A stretch of 64,000 nucleotides of DNA from Cervus elaphus (lineage: Eukaryota; Chordata; Mammalia; Artiodactyla; Cervidae), in assembly GCF_910594005.1 (NCBI RefSeq), contig NC_057820.1, positions 3,849,001-3,913,000 on the forward strand, written 5' to 3'. Made by a program: the position numbers and the translations under genes. The notes under the pieces are model-generated. The model did not search any database and was not told the DNA's origin. It saw nothing but the letters and a program-made list of their open reading frames with translations. Positions 11,930 to 22,647 of the stretch are shown here, piece by piece. How positions within the stretch are numbered: position 1 is the stretch's first letter; every line of letters starts with the position of its first letter.

Positions 11930-12128
11930 GAAAGTGAAAGTGTTAGCTGCTCAGTCGTGTTGACTCTTTACTACCGACTCCGTTTACTGTAGCCCACCAG
12001 GGTCCTCTGTCCACGGCATTCTATAGGCAAGAATATGAGAGTGGGTTGCCATTCCCTTCTCCAGGGAATATTCCCGACCCAGGGATTAAATCTGGGTCTC
12101 CTGCAATGCAGGCAGATTCTTTACCACG
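11930..12128 (-). mobile_element. Bov-tA SINE
   Basis: Antisense copy, from GAAAGTGAAAGTGTTAGCTG to GGCAGATTCTTTACCACGCC. More diverged than most copies in the window. Confidence 0.85.
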
Positions 12129-12491
12129 CCTTTAGAGGGGCTCCTAAATGCCTGGAGGCGGGGGCCACTGGAGCTCGAAGATCCAAGTAGGCTTGAAGGA
12201 TGGAGAACTAGGGTCTGCCCTTCAAAGACCCCTGCCCCTCAGCCTGTATGTCCTGGAGTCAAACTCCAATCCTACACTACTCTCCAGGGGCTCAGAGGGG
12301 CTTCACAGACGCATCCGACGTCTGGCGTGTCACAGTGCTCCACCAACACCCAGGTGCCTGGCCCCAACCCAGAGGCTCTCCATGCAGAGGGGGGTGCCTG
12401 CCCCAGGCTGCCCAGGGCCAAGGCTGGGTCCAAACCACAGCTAGCATTTAAGGTCAAGGTCAGCAGGGCCCAGAAGCCCTCTGCTGTGGAT

Positions 12492-13870
12492 GGAATGAAT
12501 CACGCCCCGTAAAAGACAGGCTGAAGGCCTAAACAGGCACCTATGAATGTGACCTTATTCTAGAAACATTAACAGCATCTTTGTACATGTGTCTCTTGAG
12601 AAATCTGTATGCAGGTCAGGAAGCAAAAGTTAGAACTGGACGTGGGACAAATCGGGAAAGGAGTATGTCAAAGCTGTATATTGTTACTCTCCTTATTTAA
12701 CTTACATACAAAGTACATCATGAGAAACGCTGGGCTGGGTGAAGCAGAAGCTGGAATCTAGGAGAAATATCAATAACCTCAGATATGCAGATGACACCAC
12801 CCTTATGGAAGAAAGCGAAGAACTGAAGAGCCTCTTGATGAAACTGAAACAGGAGAGTGAAAAAGTTGGCTTAAAACTCAACATTCAGAAAACTAAGATC
12901 ATGGTATCTGGTCCCATCACTTCATGGCAAATAGATGGGGGAACAGGGGAAACAGTGACAGACTTTATTTTTGGGGGCTCCAAAATCACTGCAGATGGTG
13001 ACTCCAGCCATGAAATTAAAAGACACTTGCTCCTTGGAAGAAAAACTGACTAACCTAAATAGCATATTATAAAGCAGAGACGTTCCTTTGCCAGAAAGGT
13101 CCATCTAATCAAAGCTATGGTTTTTCCAGTAGTCATGTATGGATATGAGAGTTGGACTATAAATAAAGCTGGAAAAAAAATAAAAAATAAAAAAAAGAAA
13201 GCTGAGCGCCGAAGAATTGATGCTTTTGAACTGTGGTGTTGGAGAAGACTCTAGAGAGTCCCTTGGACTGCAAGGAGATCCAACCAGTCCATCCTAAAGG
13301 AAATCAGTCCTGGATATTCATTGGAAAGACTGATGCTGAAACTGAAATTCCAATACTTTGATCATCTGATACAAAGAACTGACTCATTTGCAAAGACCCT
13401 GATCCTGGGAAAGACTGAAGCAGGAGAAGAAGGGAACGAGAGGATGAGATGGTTGGATGGCATCACCGACTCAATGGACATGTGTTTGAGTAAACTCTGG
13501 GAATTGGTGATGGACAGCCAGGCCTGGTGTGCTGCAGTCCATGGGGTCACAAAGAGTCGGACACGACTGAACAACCAAACTGACTGACTGTAGATGTAAC
13601 TGGTTAAGAGAAGGTCATGCTGGATTAGGGTGGGCCCTACCCTAATGAGGAATGTGCTTATAAGAAGAGGACATTTGGATACAGACACAGACCCACAGGG
13701 AGAAGCCATGTGATGACAGAGACTGGGGGGACAGCCACAGGCCAAGGACACCAAAGGTTACTGGTCACCCCCAGAGCCCAGAAAGAGACAGGGAAGGATC
13801 TCCCCCCCTGCCCCGGATCTCAGCCTCCCAACGCCTTGTTCTCAGACTCTGACGGTATAAGTGGGGGCAG
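12492..13870 (+). mobile_element. MaLR (MLT1-like) LTR, split by a BovB
   Basis: The left arm (12492-12590, with ATGAATGTGACCTTATTCTAG) continues in the right arm (13589-13870, with GTAACTGGTTAAGAGAAGGTC, GGGTGGGCCCTACCCTAATG and CTTATAAGAAGAGGACATTT). The order matches MLT1-type LTRs. Confidence 0.7.
12591..13588 (+). mobile_element. BovB LINE fragment with YADD motif, inserted in an LTR
   Basis: 5'-truncated at the sequence encoding LRNLYAG. It retains the catalytic YADD box (codons near 12783) and the ORF2 carboxy terminus, but the frame is broken by an early stop near 12760 and others around 13050-13260. An A-rich expansion sits at 13171-13200. Flanked by TGTACATGT (12582-12590) and TGTAGATGT (13589-13597), a near-identical 9-bp duplication. 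Confidence 0.9.
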
Positions 13871-13978
13871 GCATGGTCTTCTCCTCTGTTGTTACTGTGA
13901 AGCTGAGGCCTCAAGGGGGACCCATGAGGGCAGGCCGTCCCGGGTGAGGGGGGCAGGGGCGGTGTCAGGCTCAGCGGG

Positions 13979-14219
13979 AGCCGGAGATGTCGTGCCCCAC
14001 CCCCGTCCCGCCCACATTGGAGCCGGAGATGCCAAGCCCCGCCCTCTCCCCGCCCACATTGTAGCCGGAGATCCCGGGCCCCGCCCACATTGGATCCAGA
14101 GGTGTCAAGCCCCGCCTCTCGCCACGCCCACGTGGGAGTCGGAGGTGCCAGGCCCCACCCCTCGCCCCGCCTACATTGGAGCTGGGGTGCCGGGCCCCGC
14201 CCCTGCCCTGCCCACATCG
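13979..14219. repeat. 42-bp GC-box minisatellite, six units
   Basis: Units start at 13979, 14021, 14063, 14094, 14137 and 14180, with lengths 42, 42, 31, 43, 43 and 40 bp. Each has the form AGCCGGAGATGCC-(A/G)GCCCCGCCC...CCCACATTGG. Most units contain an Sp1-type CCCCGCCC or CCGCCC core. Confidence 0.92.
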
Positions 14220-14869
14220 AACATCTGTGAAGTGAGGATAGCCGGACAGCCCCGAAGTTCCTGGAGGTGCCCCTCTGTAGGAGTGCATGTGCCTCAACTC
14301 GAGGCGCGGGGCAGGCGAGCTGGCCGGTCCCTAGGAAGAGTGTTAGATGGCGCTGAGCTGGGCCAGCCAGACTTGCCAGTTCAGCTCTTCTCCAGGGCGC
14401 TGAAGATGCTCAGCAGGCCTCCTGGCATACATCACCCCCAGCCGCCCCATCCCAGCCCCGCTCAGGAATTCCACGGCCCTAGTCCTGCTTGTAACTCTGC
14501 CCGGCTCACCCACGCACCCACATCTGTTGGCTCAGGTACCAGTCCTGGCCTCTCACCCAGCTCCCCGGCAGCCCTCACCTGGCTCTGGCTGCCCCCACTC
14601 ACCACCTGGCTCTGCCAGGCCACCCCAGGGCCTGGCTGTGGGGTCAGGCTCTGTCTGCTTCCCCGGGGCTCTCTGGTGAGCTTGGGTGCTCTCCTGGGGG
14701 AGGTCCTGACCCCCGCCTTGGGCTGCCCGCCCACACCCCCTACCAGGAGGCCCACAAAGACCAACTCAGGTAAATCCGACCTCCACCATCTCAGAAGCAA
14801 CAGTGACTCTTGGGAAGGGGCTGGCTGACTCAGGAGGCTCCCACACCTACACCCCCTGGCCTCCTGGCC
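14220..14869. other. Unique GC-rich intronic sequence
   Basis: A 372-codon + frame (13710-14828) spans the minisatellite and this stretch. It has no domain and is judged compositional. Confidence 0.45.
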
Positions 14870-14886
14870 CTGCACCAATGGCAGCA

Positions 14887-16160
14887 TGAACCCACTGCTA
14901 GTAAAGAAATGCTCAAAATTCTCCAAGCCAGGCTTCAGCAATAGTGAACCATGAACTTCCAGACATTCAAGCTGGTTTTAGAAAAGGCAGAGGAACCAGA
15001 GATCAAATTGCCAACATCTGCTGGATCATCAAAAAAGCAAGAGAGTTCCAGAAAAAACATTTATTTCTGCTTTATTGACTATGCCAAAGCCTTTGACTGT
15101 GTGGATCACAATAAACTGGAAAATTCTGAAAGAGATGGGAATACCAGACCACCTGATCTACCTCTTGAGAAATCTGTATGCAGGTCAGGAAGCAACAGTT
15201 AGAACTGGACCTGGAACAACAGACTGGTTCCAAATAGGAAAAGGAGTACGTCAAGGCTGTATATTGTCACCCTGCTTATTTAACTTATATGCAGAGTACA
15301 TCATGAGAAACACTGGGCTGGATGAAGCACAAGCTGGAATCAAGATTGCCAGGAGAAATATCAATAACCCCAGATATGCAGATAACACCATCCTTATGGC
15401 AGAAAGTGAAGAACTAAAGAGCCTCTTGATGAAAGTGAAAGAGGAGAGTGAAAAAGTTGGCTTAAACCTCAAAATTCAGAAAACTAAGATTATGTCTTCC
15501 AGTCCCATCACTTCATCGAAAATAGATGGGGAAACAGTAGAAACAGTGGCTTACTTTATTTGGGGGGGCTTCAAAATCACTGCAGATGGTGATTGCAGCC
15601 ATGAAATTAAAAGACGGTTACTCCTTGGAAGGAACGTCATGACCAACCTAGACAGCATGTTAAAAAGCAGAGACATTACTTTGTCAACAAAGGTCTGTCT
15701 TGTCAAAGCTATGGTTTTTCCAGTAATCATGTATGGATGTGAGTTGGACTATAAAGAAAGCTGAGCACAGAAGAATTGATGCTTTTGAACTGTGGTGTTG
15801 GAGAAGACTCTTGAGAGTCCCTTGGACTGCGAGGAGATCCAACCAGTCCATCGTAAAGGAGAGCAGTCCTGGGTGTTCATTGGAAGGACTGATGTTGAAG
15901 CTGAGACTCCAATACTTTGGCCACCTCATGCGAAGAGCTGACTCATTTGAAAAGACCCTGATGCTGGGAATGATTGAAGGTGGGAGGAGAAGGGGATGGC
16001 AGAGGATGAGATGGTTGGATGGCATCACCGATTCAACGGACATGGGTTTGGGTGGGCTCTGGGAGTTGGTGATGGACAGGGAGACCTGTCGTGCTACGGT
16101 TCATGGGGTCGCAAAGAGTCGGACACGACTGAGCGACTGAACTGAACTGAACTGAACCCG
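14887..16160 (+). mobile_element. BovB LINE, 1.27 kb, with mutated RT motif (YADN)
   Basis: The longest BovB copy in the window, covering most of the reverse-transcriptase domain and the ORF2 end. Visible motifs: FIDYAKAFDCVDH, GVRQGCILSPCLFNLY and, where YADD is expected, YADN (codons near 15377-15388). A two-base deletion near 15117 shifts the frame and another break lies near 15760. It is inactive. Tail has repeated GAACT. Flanked by CTGCACCAATGGCAGCA (14870-14886) and a one-mismatch copy at 16161-16177. Confidence 0.95.
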
Positions 16161-16177
16161 CTGCACCAGTGGCAGCA

Positions 16178-17160
16178 CGCACACAGCTCTGGCCTCCACC
16201 TCTGCTGCGCCTCCTTCCTGGGCGCCGCCGCTGGGTGCCGACCGCAGCCCCTGCTGTGCTCAGGCCCCCTCCCCAGAGGGGCCCCCCAGGCCACCCTCTG
16301 CGAAAGCACACAGCCACCTCCACTGAACCTCGTCTGCTTTTCTTTACTGCATAGAAGTCGTTTCCACCTGGCACGAGAAGGGTCATGAGTGTTCACTCGT
16401 CCGTGGTCTATCCCTAGGACCCGAATAGCCACTCCTCATCCATCTCCTTCTCTGCTGAGCCTCCAGCCCACAGCAGGGGCTGCAAAACAGGCAGGAAGCA
16501 CCCTCAGTATGGCCCAGCAGCATGGGAGTGTCACCCAGAAGAGGCAGGAAAGGCAGAAAGAGAGGTGGCCCTGGGTCAGGGTGGCAGGGGGCATCAGCAA
16601 CAGGCAGGATAGATGAAAGGGCTCCGAGGTCGGAGAAGCCGGCGTCTCTGTGCTCAGAGATTGCAGAACACGGGCTGGGGACCCCCCCGGGGCTGGAGCC
16701 TGTGTCCCCCCATGTGGGCAGAAGAGCGTGCACATGTCACCGTGTACATGGGGACAGCTGCCCCCTGCCCACATGCATGGTGGCCTTTAGGACTGAGGGT
16801 GAAATGGAGGCCAGGAGGCCAGGCAAAGCGTTGACAAGTGGGCCCTGCTCCCGATTCCCTCACTCTCCTTGCTGGTCCTCTGGGAAGCAGGCCATCTGCA
16901 AGCTTCCTGCCCACCTCCTGTGGGTCCCCTCCCTGACCCTGGCTCAACGTATGGGGCCTCACCCACAAAATGCCCCCCTCTCACCCCCCGATCCCATTGG
17001 GACCAGGCTTATCTCTACTTAGGAAGAAAAAGTAAATACCTTCCAGGGAAATTTTTTAAACAGATGGAATTTATAAAATATACAGCAAGTGCTGCCTTTC
17101 GTTGGATGGTGGGTAGTGGAGGAATGCTGGTCGAATCATTTCCAGCACTTTCTGTAGGGT
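16178..17160. other. Unique intronic sequence
   Basis: Nothing recognised. GC-rich open frames are present on both strands without domains. Confidence 0.4.
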
Positions 17161-17264
17161 GACATCAGAGCCGTGTGGAGCAACGCCGCTGGGGGGACAG
17201 GCCCGGGGCCACCACATCAGAGCCTGGTGCATCTGCTTAGCACACACCGACCCTGGGCCCCTGC

Positions 17265-17705
17265 AGTCCTCCCCCAGACACCTACCCAACAGAAATGCCC
17301 ACTCTGCCCACCGCACAATGAACCCAAGAATGTACAAAGCAGCGATACTTGAATAAACCCAAACTGGAAGTGCCCGATGCCAGCCCTTGGCGATGAGGAC
17401 ACTCTGGCGGCTGGTGCAGGGGACACTGCCAGGCAGAGAGGCCCAGGGACCACAGGGCGGGGTCTTGTCAGAGGGTGAAAGCAGCGGACACACATGCCCA
17501 CCCCACTGATGCAGATTCAGGAAGAAGTGAAACTGATCAAAGGTGAAGAAAGTCAGAAAAGCGATTGCTCTGGTTGAGGGGTGATGGGTGTGGTTTACAC
17601 ACGTGTGTGTGTTTGCCAGGATACACCAAATTGCACAGTTACAGCGTGTACATTTTACTATATGTAAATTTTATGTCAAAAGGGTAAAGATAAATGTGTG
17701 CAAAT
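17265..17705 (+). mobile_element. Ancient L1 3' end
   Basis: Degraded L1 ORF2 3' signature (CACCTACCCAACAGAAATGC; AATAAACCCAAACTGGAAGT) followed by a 3' UTR-like stretch ending near TTTTATGTCAAAAGGGTAAA. Confidence 0.6.
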
Positions 17706-17761
17706 GCAGAAGTCTACTTGGTAAATTTTGCTTTTCACAGTGGTAGGAGTTAGGTGTTCTT

Positions 17762-17957
17762 TTTTATCTTTCTTTTTTTTTTAAATATATATTTATTTGG
17801 CTGCACCAGGTCTTAGTTGTGGCACGCGGCATCTTTAGTTGCAGCATGTGAACTTGTAGTTGCAACATATGAGATCTAGTTCTCTGACCAGTGAATCCAG
17901 GCCCCCTGCATTGGAAGCATGGAGTCTTAGCCACTGTACAACCAGGGAAGTCCCAGG
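17762..17957 (-). mobile_element. CHR-type SINE
   Basis: Antisense copy with T-rich left end, GGCTGCACCAGGTCTTAGTT and the head AACCAGGGAAGTCCC. Imperfect flanking repeats (GTTAGGTGTTCT / ATTAGGCATTCT) support the ends. Confidence 0.8.
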
Positions 17958-18567
17958 ATTAGGCATTCTGAAACAACTGTTTTTATATTTTAGAGTTCAG
18001 CAAATGAGTAAGTATATTAAGGATAATGGGACCCACACTCCTCACTATTGAGCAGGGGAGTTAAGAGTACAGAAAAGAAGAAAACTAGAATGTTGTCCAA
18101 GATGTTGTTGCCTAAGGATCAAAGTGAACTCATTGTCTGATGAAGACATACGGTGAATGGATGATACTTGCAAGTACACATGTGTCTATATGTATGTGCC
18201 TGCCTGTCTTCATACCTACAAATGTCTGTCTCCATTTCTATGTAAACACATCCTTCCTCCATCACCCGCATCCGTAAGAGGTAAGGTGTTCACTACTCTG
18301 TTCACCAAGGTGGCCGTAACGACACCACAGTTTCAACGAGCACATCTATGCCTGGATCTTGGTTCCTAAACACTACCTTCCATCAACCAGGCTGGTTCCA
18401 GGGTTCATTCAAGGAAGGCACAAGATAAGCCTGGAGCAAGTCTTCATTTAAAAGCAGAGAAGTGCTCTAAGAACGGTGGACACTAAGAGACACACAGGCC
18501 AGCTCAAAAGGCCCCACTGAGCTGATTTGGAGCCATTTAGGCATCAGAGCAATTGTAGGCATGGACT

Positions 18568-19044
18568 CAGTTCAGTTCAATTTAGTTGCTCAGTCATGTC
18601 CGACTCTTTGTGACCCCATGGACTGTAGCACCCTCTTCCAACAACAAACAATAGCAAACACCCTCTTCCAACAACACAAGAGAAGACTCTACGCATGGAC
18701 ATCACCAGATGACCAACACCGAAATCAGAGTGATTATATTCTTTGCAGCCAAAGATGAAGAAGCTCTATATAGTCAGCAAAAACAAGACCGGGAGCTGAC
18801 TGTGGCTCAGATCATGAACTCCTTATTGCCAAATTCAGAATTAAATTGAAGAAAGTGGGGAAAACCACTAGACCATTCAGGTATGACCTAAATCAAATCC
18901 CTTACAGTTATACAGTGGAAGTGAGAAATAGATTTAAGGTACTAGATCTGATAAGACAGTGCCTGATGATCTACGGACGGAGGTTCGTGACATTGTACAG
19001 GAGACAGGGAGCAAGACCATCTCCAAGAAAAAGAAATGCAAAAA
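18568..19044 (-). mobile_element. BovB LINE with internal 5' inversion (twin-priming structure)
   Basis: Left piece 18568-18628 is the reverse complement of the BovB 3' terminus with its ACTGA tail. Right piece 18629-19044 is BovB in + orientation, from the end of the endonuclease domain (RNQSDYILCS, then a retained SDH motif near 18812) into the linker. The whole is bounded by the same 11-bp repeat AGGCATGGACT at 18557-18567 and 19045-19055, so one insertion event is likely. An 18-bp stretch beginning CACCCTCTTCC is duplicated at 18629 and 18659. Confidence 0.85.
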
Positions 19045-19095
19045 AGGCATGGACTACAATCTGTTAAATAAAATAAGCATTCACAAGTCTACATA

Positions 19096-19150
19096 GGAAG
19101 GAGGGAAGGAAGGAAGGAAAAGAGGGAGGAAGAGGGAAGAGAAGGAAAAG
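19096..19150. repeat. (GGAA)n purine-rich tract
   Basis: Imperfect GGAA/GGGA tetranucleotides. Confidence 0.9.
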
Positions 19151-19559
19151 CTCTTTTTTGTAGAAGAATACCAACTTAAAAATACTGAGGGAAGATGGGG
19201 TTAGCAAAGGACCAGCTATGCTAACAATGGGTAAATGTTTGATGAGAACAGAATATTTAGATACTTTCAAAGGACCTTTCTAAATATTATTAATTACAAA
19301 AAAGGAAACAGTAACTTCACAGAGGAGGAAGCAGCAGGTCTCCAGCAAGTGACCCCAGACCCGAAGTACCAGGTGGGCCCACATCCACCCTCCTCACCTG
19401 GGGCACAGAGGGGTCCTGCAATGTCTGACTGTGAGGGAACCGGGGCAGACCCAAGGGGAGAGCATCCTACAAGTAAACCGCCGGGACTCCAGGGTCAAGA
19501 AAAACACACGAAAGGTGACGGAGGGGCCGTGATGAGCGCACATAGCCCCTGACCCTGGA

Positions 19560-19960
19560 GCTGGGACCAGGAAGTGAAACACGGTCAGAGGGCAGCCCTG
19601 GGGCTGCTACACAGTCCCAACAAGGGCTTCGGGTTAAACAGTAGGATTATATCAACATCACAGCCCTGGATGTTGACAAATGCACTGTGATTATCTGGGA
19701 GGACGTCCTCATCCTCCAGAAACACACTGGGGCAGCTGGCATAAAGGGACATGACATCACTATGCTCTAAAAAGGTTAGGACACAAGTGTCTGTAAATAC
19801 AAATGCAGGTGGATGCGTGGGTAGACGAGAGGGAAGCGGGGAGGGGACCCACGAAGCAAATCGGGCCAAGGTGCCCGAGTGACCACTGGACAGAAGTTCC
19901 TTGCTCTATTTCTGCAGTGGTCCTCTAAGTTTGAAATCGTATCAAAATAAAACATAACCT
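19560..19960 (+). mobile_element. Ancient L1 3' UTR remnant
   Basis: The 3' UTR-like body ends in TAAGTTTGAAATCGTATCAAAATAAAACAT, the usual ending of old mammalian L1 copies. Confidence 0.5.
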
Positions 19961-19984
19961 CCACCCAGAAAAAAAACAGACGTG

Positions 19985-20508
19985 GCGCAACCAGAACTCT
20001 TTGAGCCCTGTTGAGGGCAGTGGACACGACCACCGTGGAAAACCGTCTGTCGGCATTTACTGGACGTTTACTCTCTGACCCCTGCAATTCTGCTCCTAGA
20101 GAAAACCCAGCAGAGATGGGGGTACACACGCATCCCTAGATGGGCACCGAAGTGTCCACATCGGCCCCAAACTAACTGGACTTGATTCAAATGCCCACGA
20201 GGATAGAAGAGATTAGTAAAATGTGAATTCACCCGACGGATTCTGCAGAGAAATGAGGACCCACCTGGCAGACCAGACGGAGCTCGCAGGCCCAATACCG
20301 CGCCAAAGAAGCCAGAGATGAAACAATCGGGGTTCCCGGCAGTGGGCAGGGCAGTGGTGGCCGGAAGGTGCATTGGGGCTGCCCAGAATCATGAACATTG
20401 TCTGGGTCCAGGCGCTCGCTCAGTCTGTGGATCTTCCCTGAGCTGAACACTTATAATCTGTGCCCTTTCCTTTATACATGAAATATTTTAATAAAAATTC
20501 TAAAAGTA
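19985..20508 (+). mobile_element. Second ancient L1 3' fragment
   Basis: Contains degraded ORF2 3' phrases (CCTGCAATTCTGCTCCTAGA; CCCATGCCC-type step near 20190) and an A-rich end near 20490-20508. Confidence 0.55.
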
Positions 20509-20650
20509 ACAGGGAATTCCCTGGCAGTCCAGTGGTTAGGACTCTATGTTCTCACCACCATGGGCCTGGGTTCAATCCCTGGTCGGAGAATTAAAGATCT
20601 CACAAGTCATGCGGCTTGGTAAAATAACGAAATAAATTATTTAAAAAATA
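20509..20650 (+). mobile_element. CHR-type SINE
   Basis: Head GGGAATTCCCTGGCAGTCCA, then GTGGTTAGGACTC and GGTTCAATCCCTGGTCGGAG, ending in an A-rich tail. Confidence 0.85.
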
Positions 20651-20677
20651 TTAGAAAGTCCAAGAGAAAAGTCTCTT

Positions 20678-20816
20678 ATGGCATCACCGACTCGACGGAC
20701 ATGAGTTTGAGCAAGCTCTGGGAGTGGTGATGGACAGGGAAGCCTGGCGTGCTGCCATTCATGGGGTCGCAAAGAGTCGGACACGACTGAGCAGCTGAAC
20801 TGATTGAGTGACTGAC
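20678..20816 (+). mobile_element. BovB LINE 3' terminal fragment
   Basis: Only the last 140 bp: GGCATCACCGACTCGACGG through AAGAGTCGGACACGACTGAG to the GACTGAC end. Confidence 0.9.
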
Positions 20817-22082
20817 GTATTTTTTTATAAAATAAAAACCAATTTCGTGTTTCCTCAGCGGGGAGAGATTTCTGGGCCTCTGGGCAGGGCGGTGCCTGGG
20901 GAAGGAGACCGTGGCAGCAGTCATGAAGGCCGAGCAGAGGTCTGGGGCTGCCCGGCCGGGGCCCTGGCGCAGGGCGGTGGGCAGGGCCTCCTGCTTGCCG
21001 GCCTGGTGCCCACAGTCCGCGTGGGATGCGAGTGGTGCTCAGAAATCTCAGGTGATGCGCTCAGTGAGGAGCAGGCACGTGGAAAGGGTGTGAAAGTGAG
21101 CCAACCCCTGCCTGCCCCAGGCAGCTCGGGATGGGGTGCCCACGTCTCCAGCCTCCGCTTTGCAAGTGAGACCCGGGAGCCGGGCAGCTGAGCGCCCAGG
21201 CTCACTTCAACCCAAAGGCTGTCCCTCCTCTGGTTCAGGGCGCCCACAGTCCTAGGGCCAGTGTGAAGAGCTCAGCAAGTGCTGTTTTCCGCATACTCTG
21301 CCCAACCCCGGACCCAGAGGAGGTGGATGGAGCCACCCCAGCGACATTCCTCCACGAGGCGGCTGCAGTCTCGGGCCCCCAGGCCTGACCCACATAGCCG
21401 GAGGTGCGGACTGCCCCTCTGAATCTGAGAGACAGCACCATGCCGGGGGCTTACACCCTCCAAGGGGTGCAGGCGACCCCAAGGGAGCCCCCTGCCCTCG
21501 GGCCCTCGACCCGCCCACGCCTGCATGGGAGGACCCCAGGGTGGTGAGCCAAGCAGAAAGGTGGGAGCCATGAGCCAAGTGGAAAGCAGGCCAAAGGCGA
21601 GGCTGGCTGTGGAATCTTCCTTTTAATGAACCGGATCCAGCTCGGGACGCCTAGGTGTGTCCGACATCTGATCCACTTGACTGATAACTCATTTAAAAAC
21701 TAAGCCAGAAAAATAAGAAGATAACGAGTGACATAGAAATGAAACAAATTCCTTCTGTGTATGGGTACTTTCAACCAACACTTTCATATCTAGGGTGGGC
21801 CAGCCCACACTCGGCCAAGTTTCCAGACCTGTTCCCTGGTGGCTGTCTCAGGAGGCCGATGGGCACTCACATCACAGATGAAGACATGAGGGGCCCTTAC
21901 ATGGCACTGTGGGCCCGGGCCAGGAGCAGAGCCAGCCAGGCGAGCCATTTCAAGGGCAGATGTAGGAAACAGGGCATCCGTAGGTGGTCAGTCATTAAAT
22001 TCACTGCACCTTCTGGCATTAAAAGGACAGAATGCCTGTGCCGCCCACAGGGGGACAAAAATCCCCCCAAGAGTCTCTCATC
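20817..22082. other. Unique sequence upstream of PSAPL1
   Basis: No gene recognised. Open frames on both strands (20808-21191, 21252-21578) have no domain. Confidence 0.4.
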
Positions 22083-22290
22083 CTGGGCTTCCCTGGTGGC
22101 TCAGACACTAAAGAACCTTCCTGCCTTGCGGGAGACCTGGGTTCGATCCCTGGGTTGGGAAGATGCCCTGGAGAAGGGAATGGTTACCCACTCCAGTATT
22201 CTTGCCGGCAAAATTCCTTGGAGAAGAGGATATGGTCTATGGGGTCGCAAAGAGTTGGACGCAACTGAGCAACTAACATGAACAGACATC
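22083..22290 (+). mobile_element. Bov-tA SINE
   Basis: Full-length copy from GGGCTTCCCTGGTGGCTCAG to GCAACTGAGCAACTAACATG. It ends about 240 bp upstream of the putative PSAPL1 promoter. Confidence 0.95.
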
Positions 22291-22532
22291 AAAGGTTCTC
22301 TTTCTAGGAGGGGACCTAGCCAGCAGAAGACATGAGAATGGAAGGATGCACTGTGGGGAAGGGGGCAGACAGGCTTCTAGGAAAGAGGTGAGTTGTGCTT
22401 TATTGAAGACTGAGCTGGGTTTTGAAAGCTGAGCGAGAGTCTATCCAGCTGGGGGGTGGGGAGAGGGAAGGATGGTTCTCCAGGAAGAAGTGACCTGCAC
22501 GCCCTGCAGGGAACCAGGGAACACCAGGGCGA

Positions 22533-22624
22533 TGAGTCAGGCTGAGGAGGAGCCTGCAGGGCGGGGCAGCCCACCAGGCGGACCCCGGGGCTTTATAGCA
22601 GCTGCGGGGCGGCCGCGCGCGCAG
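22533..22624 (+). promoter_or_regulatory. Putative PSAPL1 core promoter (AP-1, GC box, TATA)
   Basis: Three consensus elements lie in order just upstream of the PSAPL1 start codon: a perfect AP-1 site TGAGTCA (22533-22539), a GC box GGGCGGGGC (22559-22567) and a TATA-like TTTATAG (22592-22598). A CpG-rich stretch (22608-22623) follows, where initiation about 30 bp below the TATA box would fall. That would leave a 5' UTR of only about 25-30 nt. The motifs are seen; promoter function is inferred from spacing. Confidence 0.6.
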
Positions 22625-22647
22625 TGGAGCTGGCCCCGTGACAAGGC

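Noticed and set aside
13710..14828. 372-codon + frame
   Set aside because: Spans an LTR arm and a GC-rich minisatellite, has no domain, and low-complexity composition explains its length.
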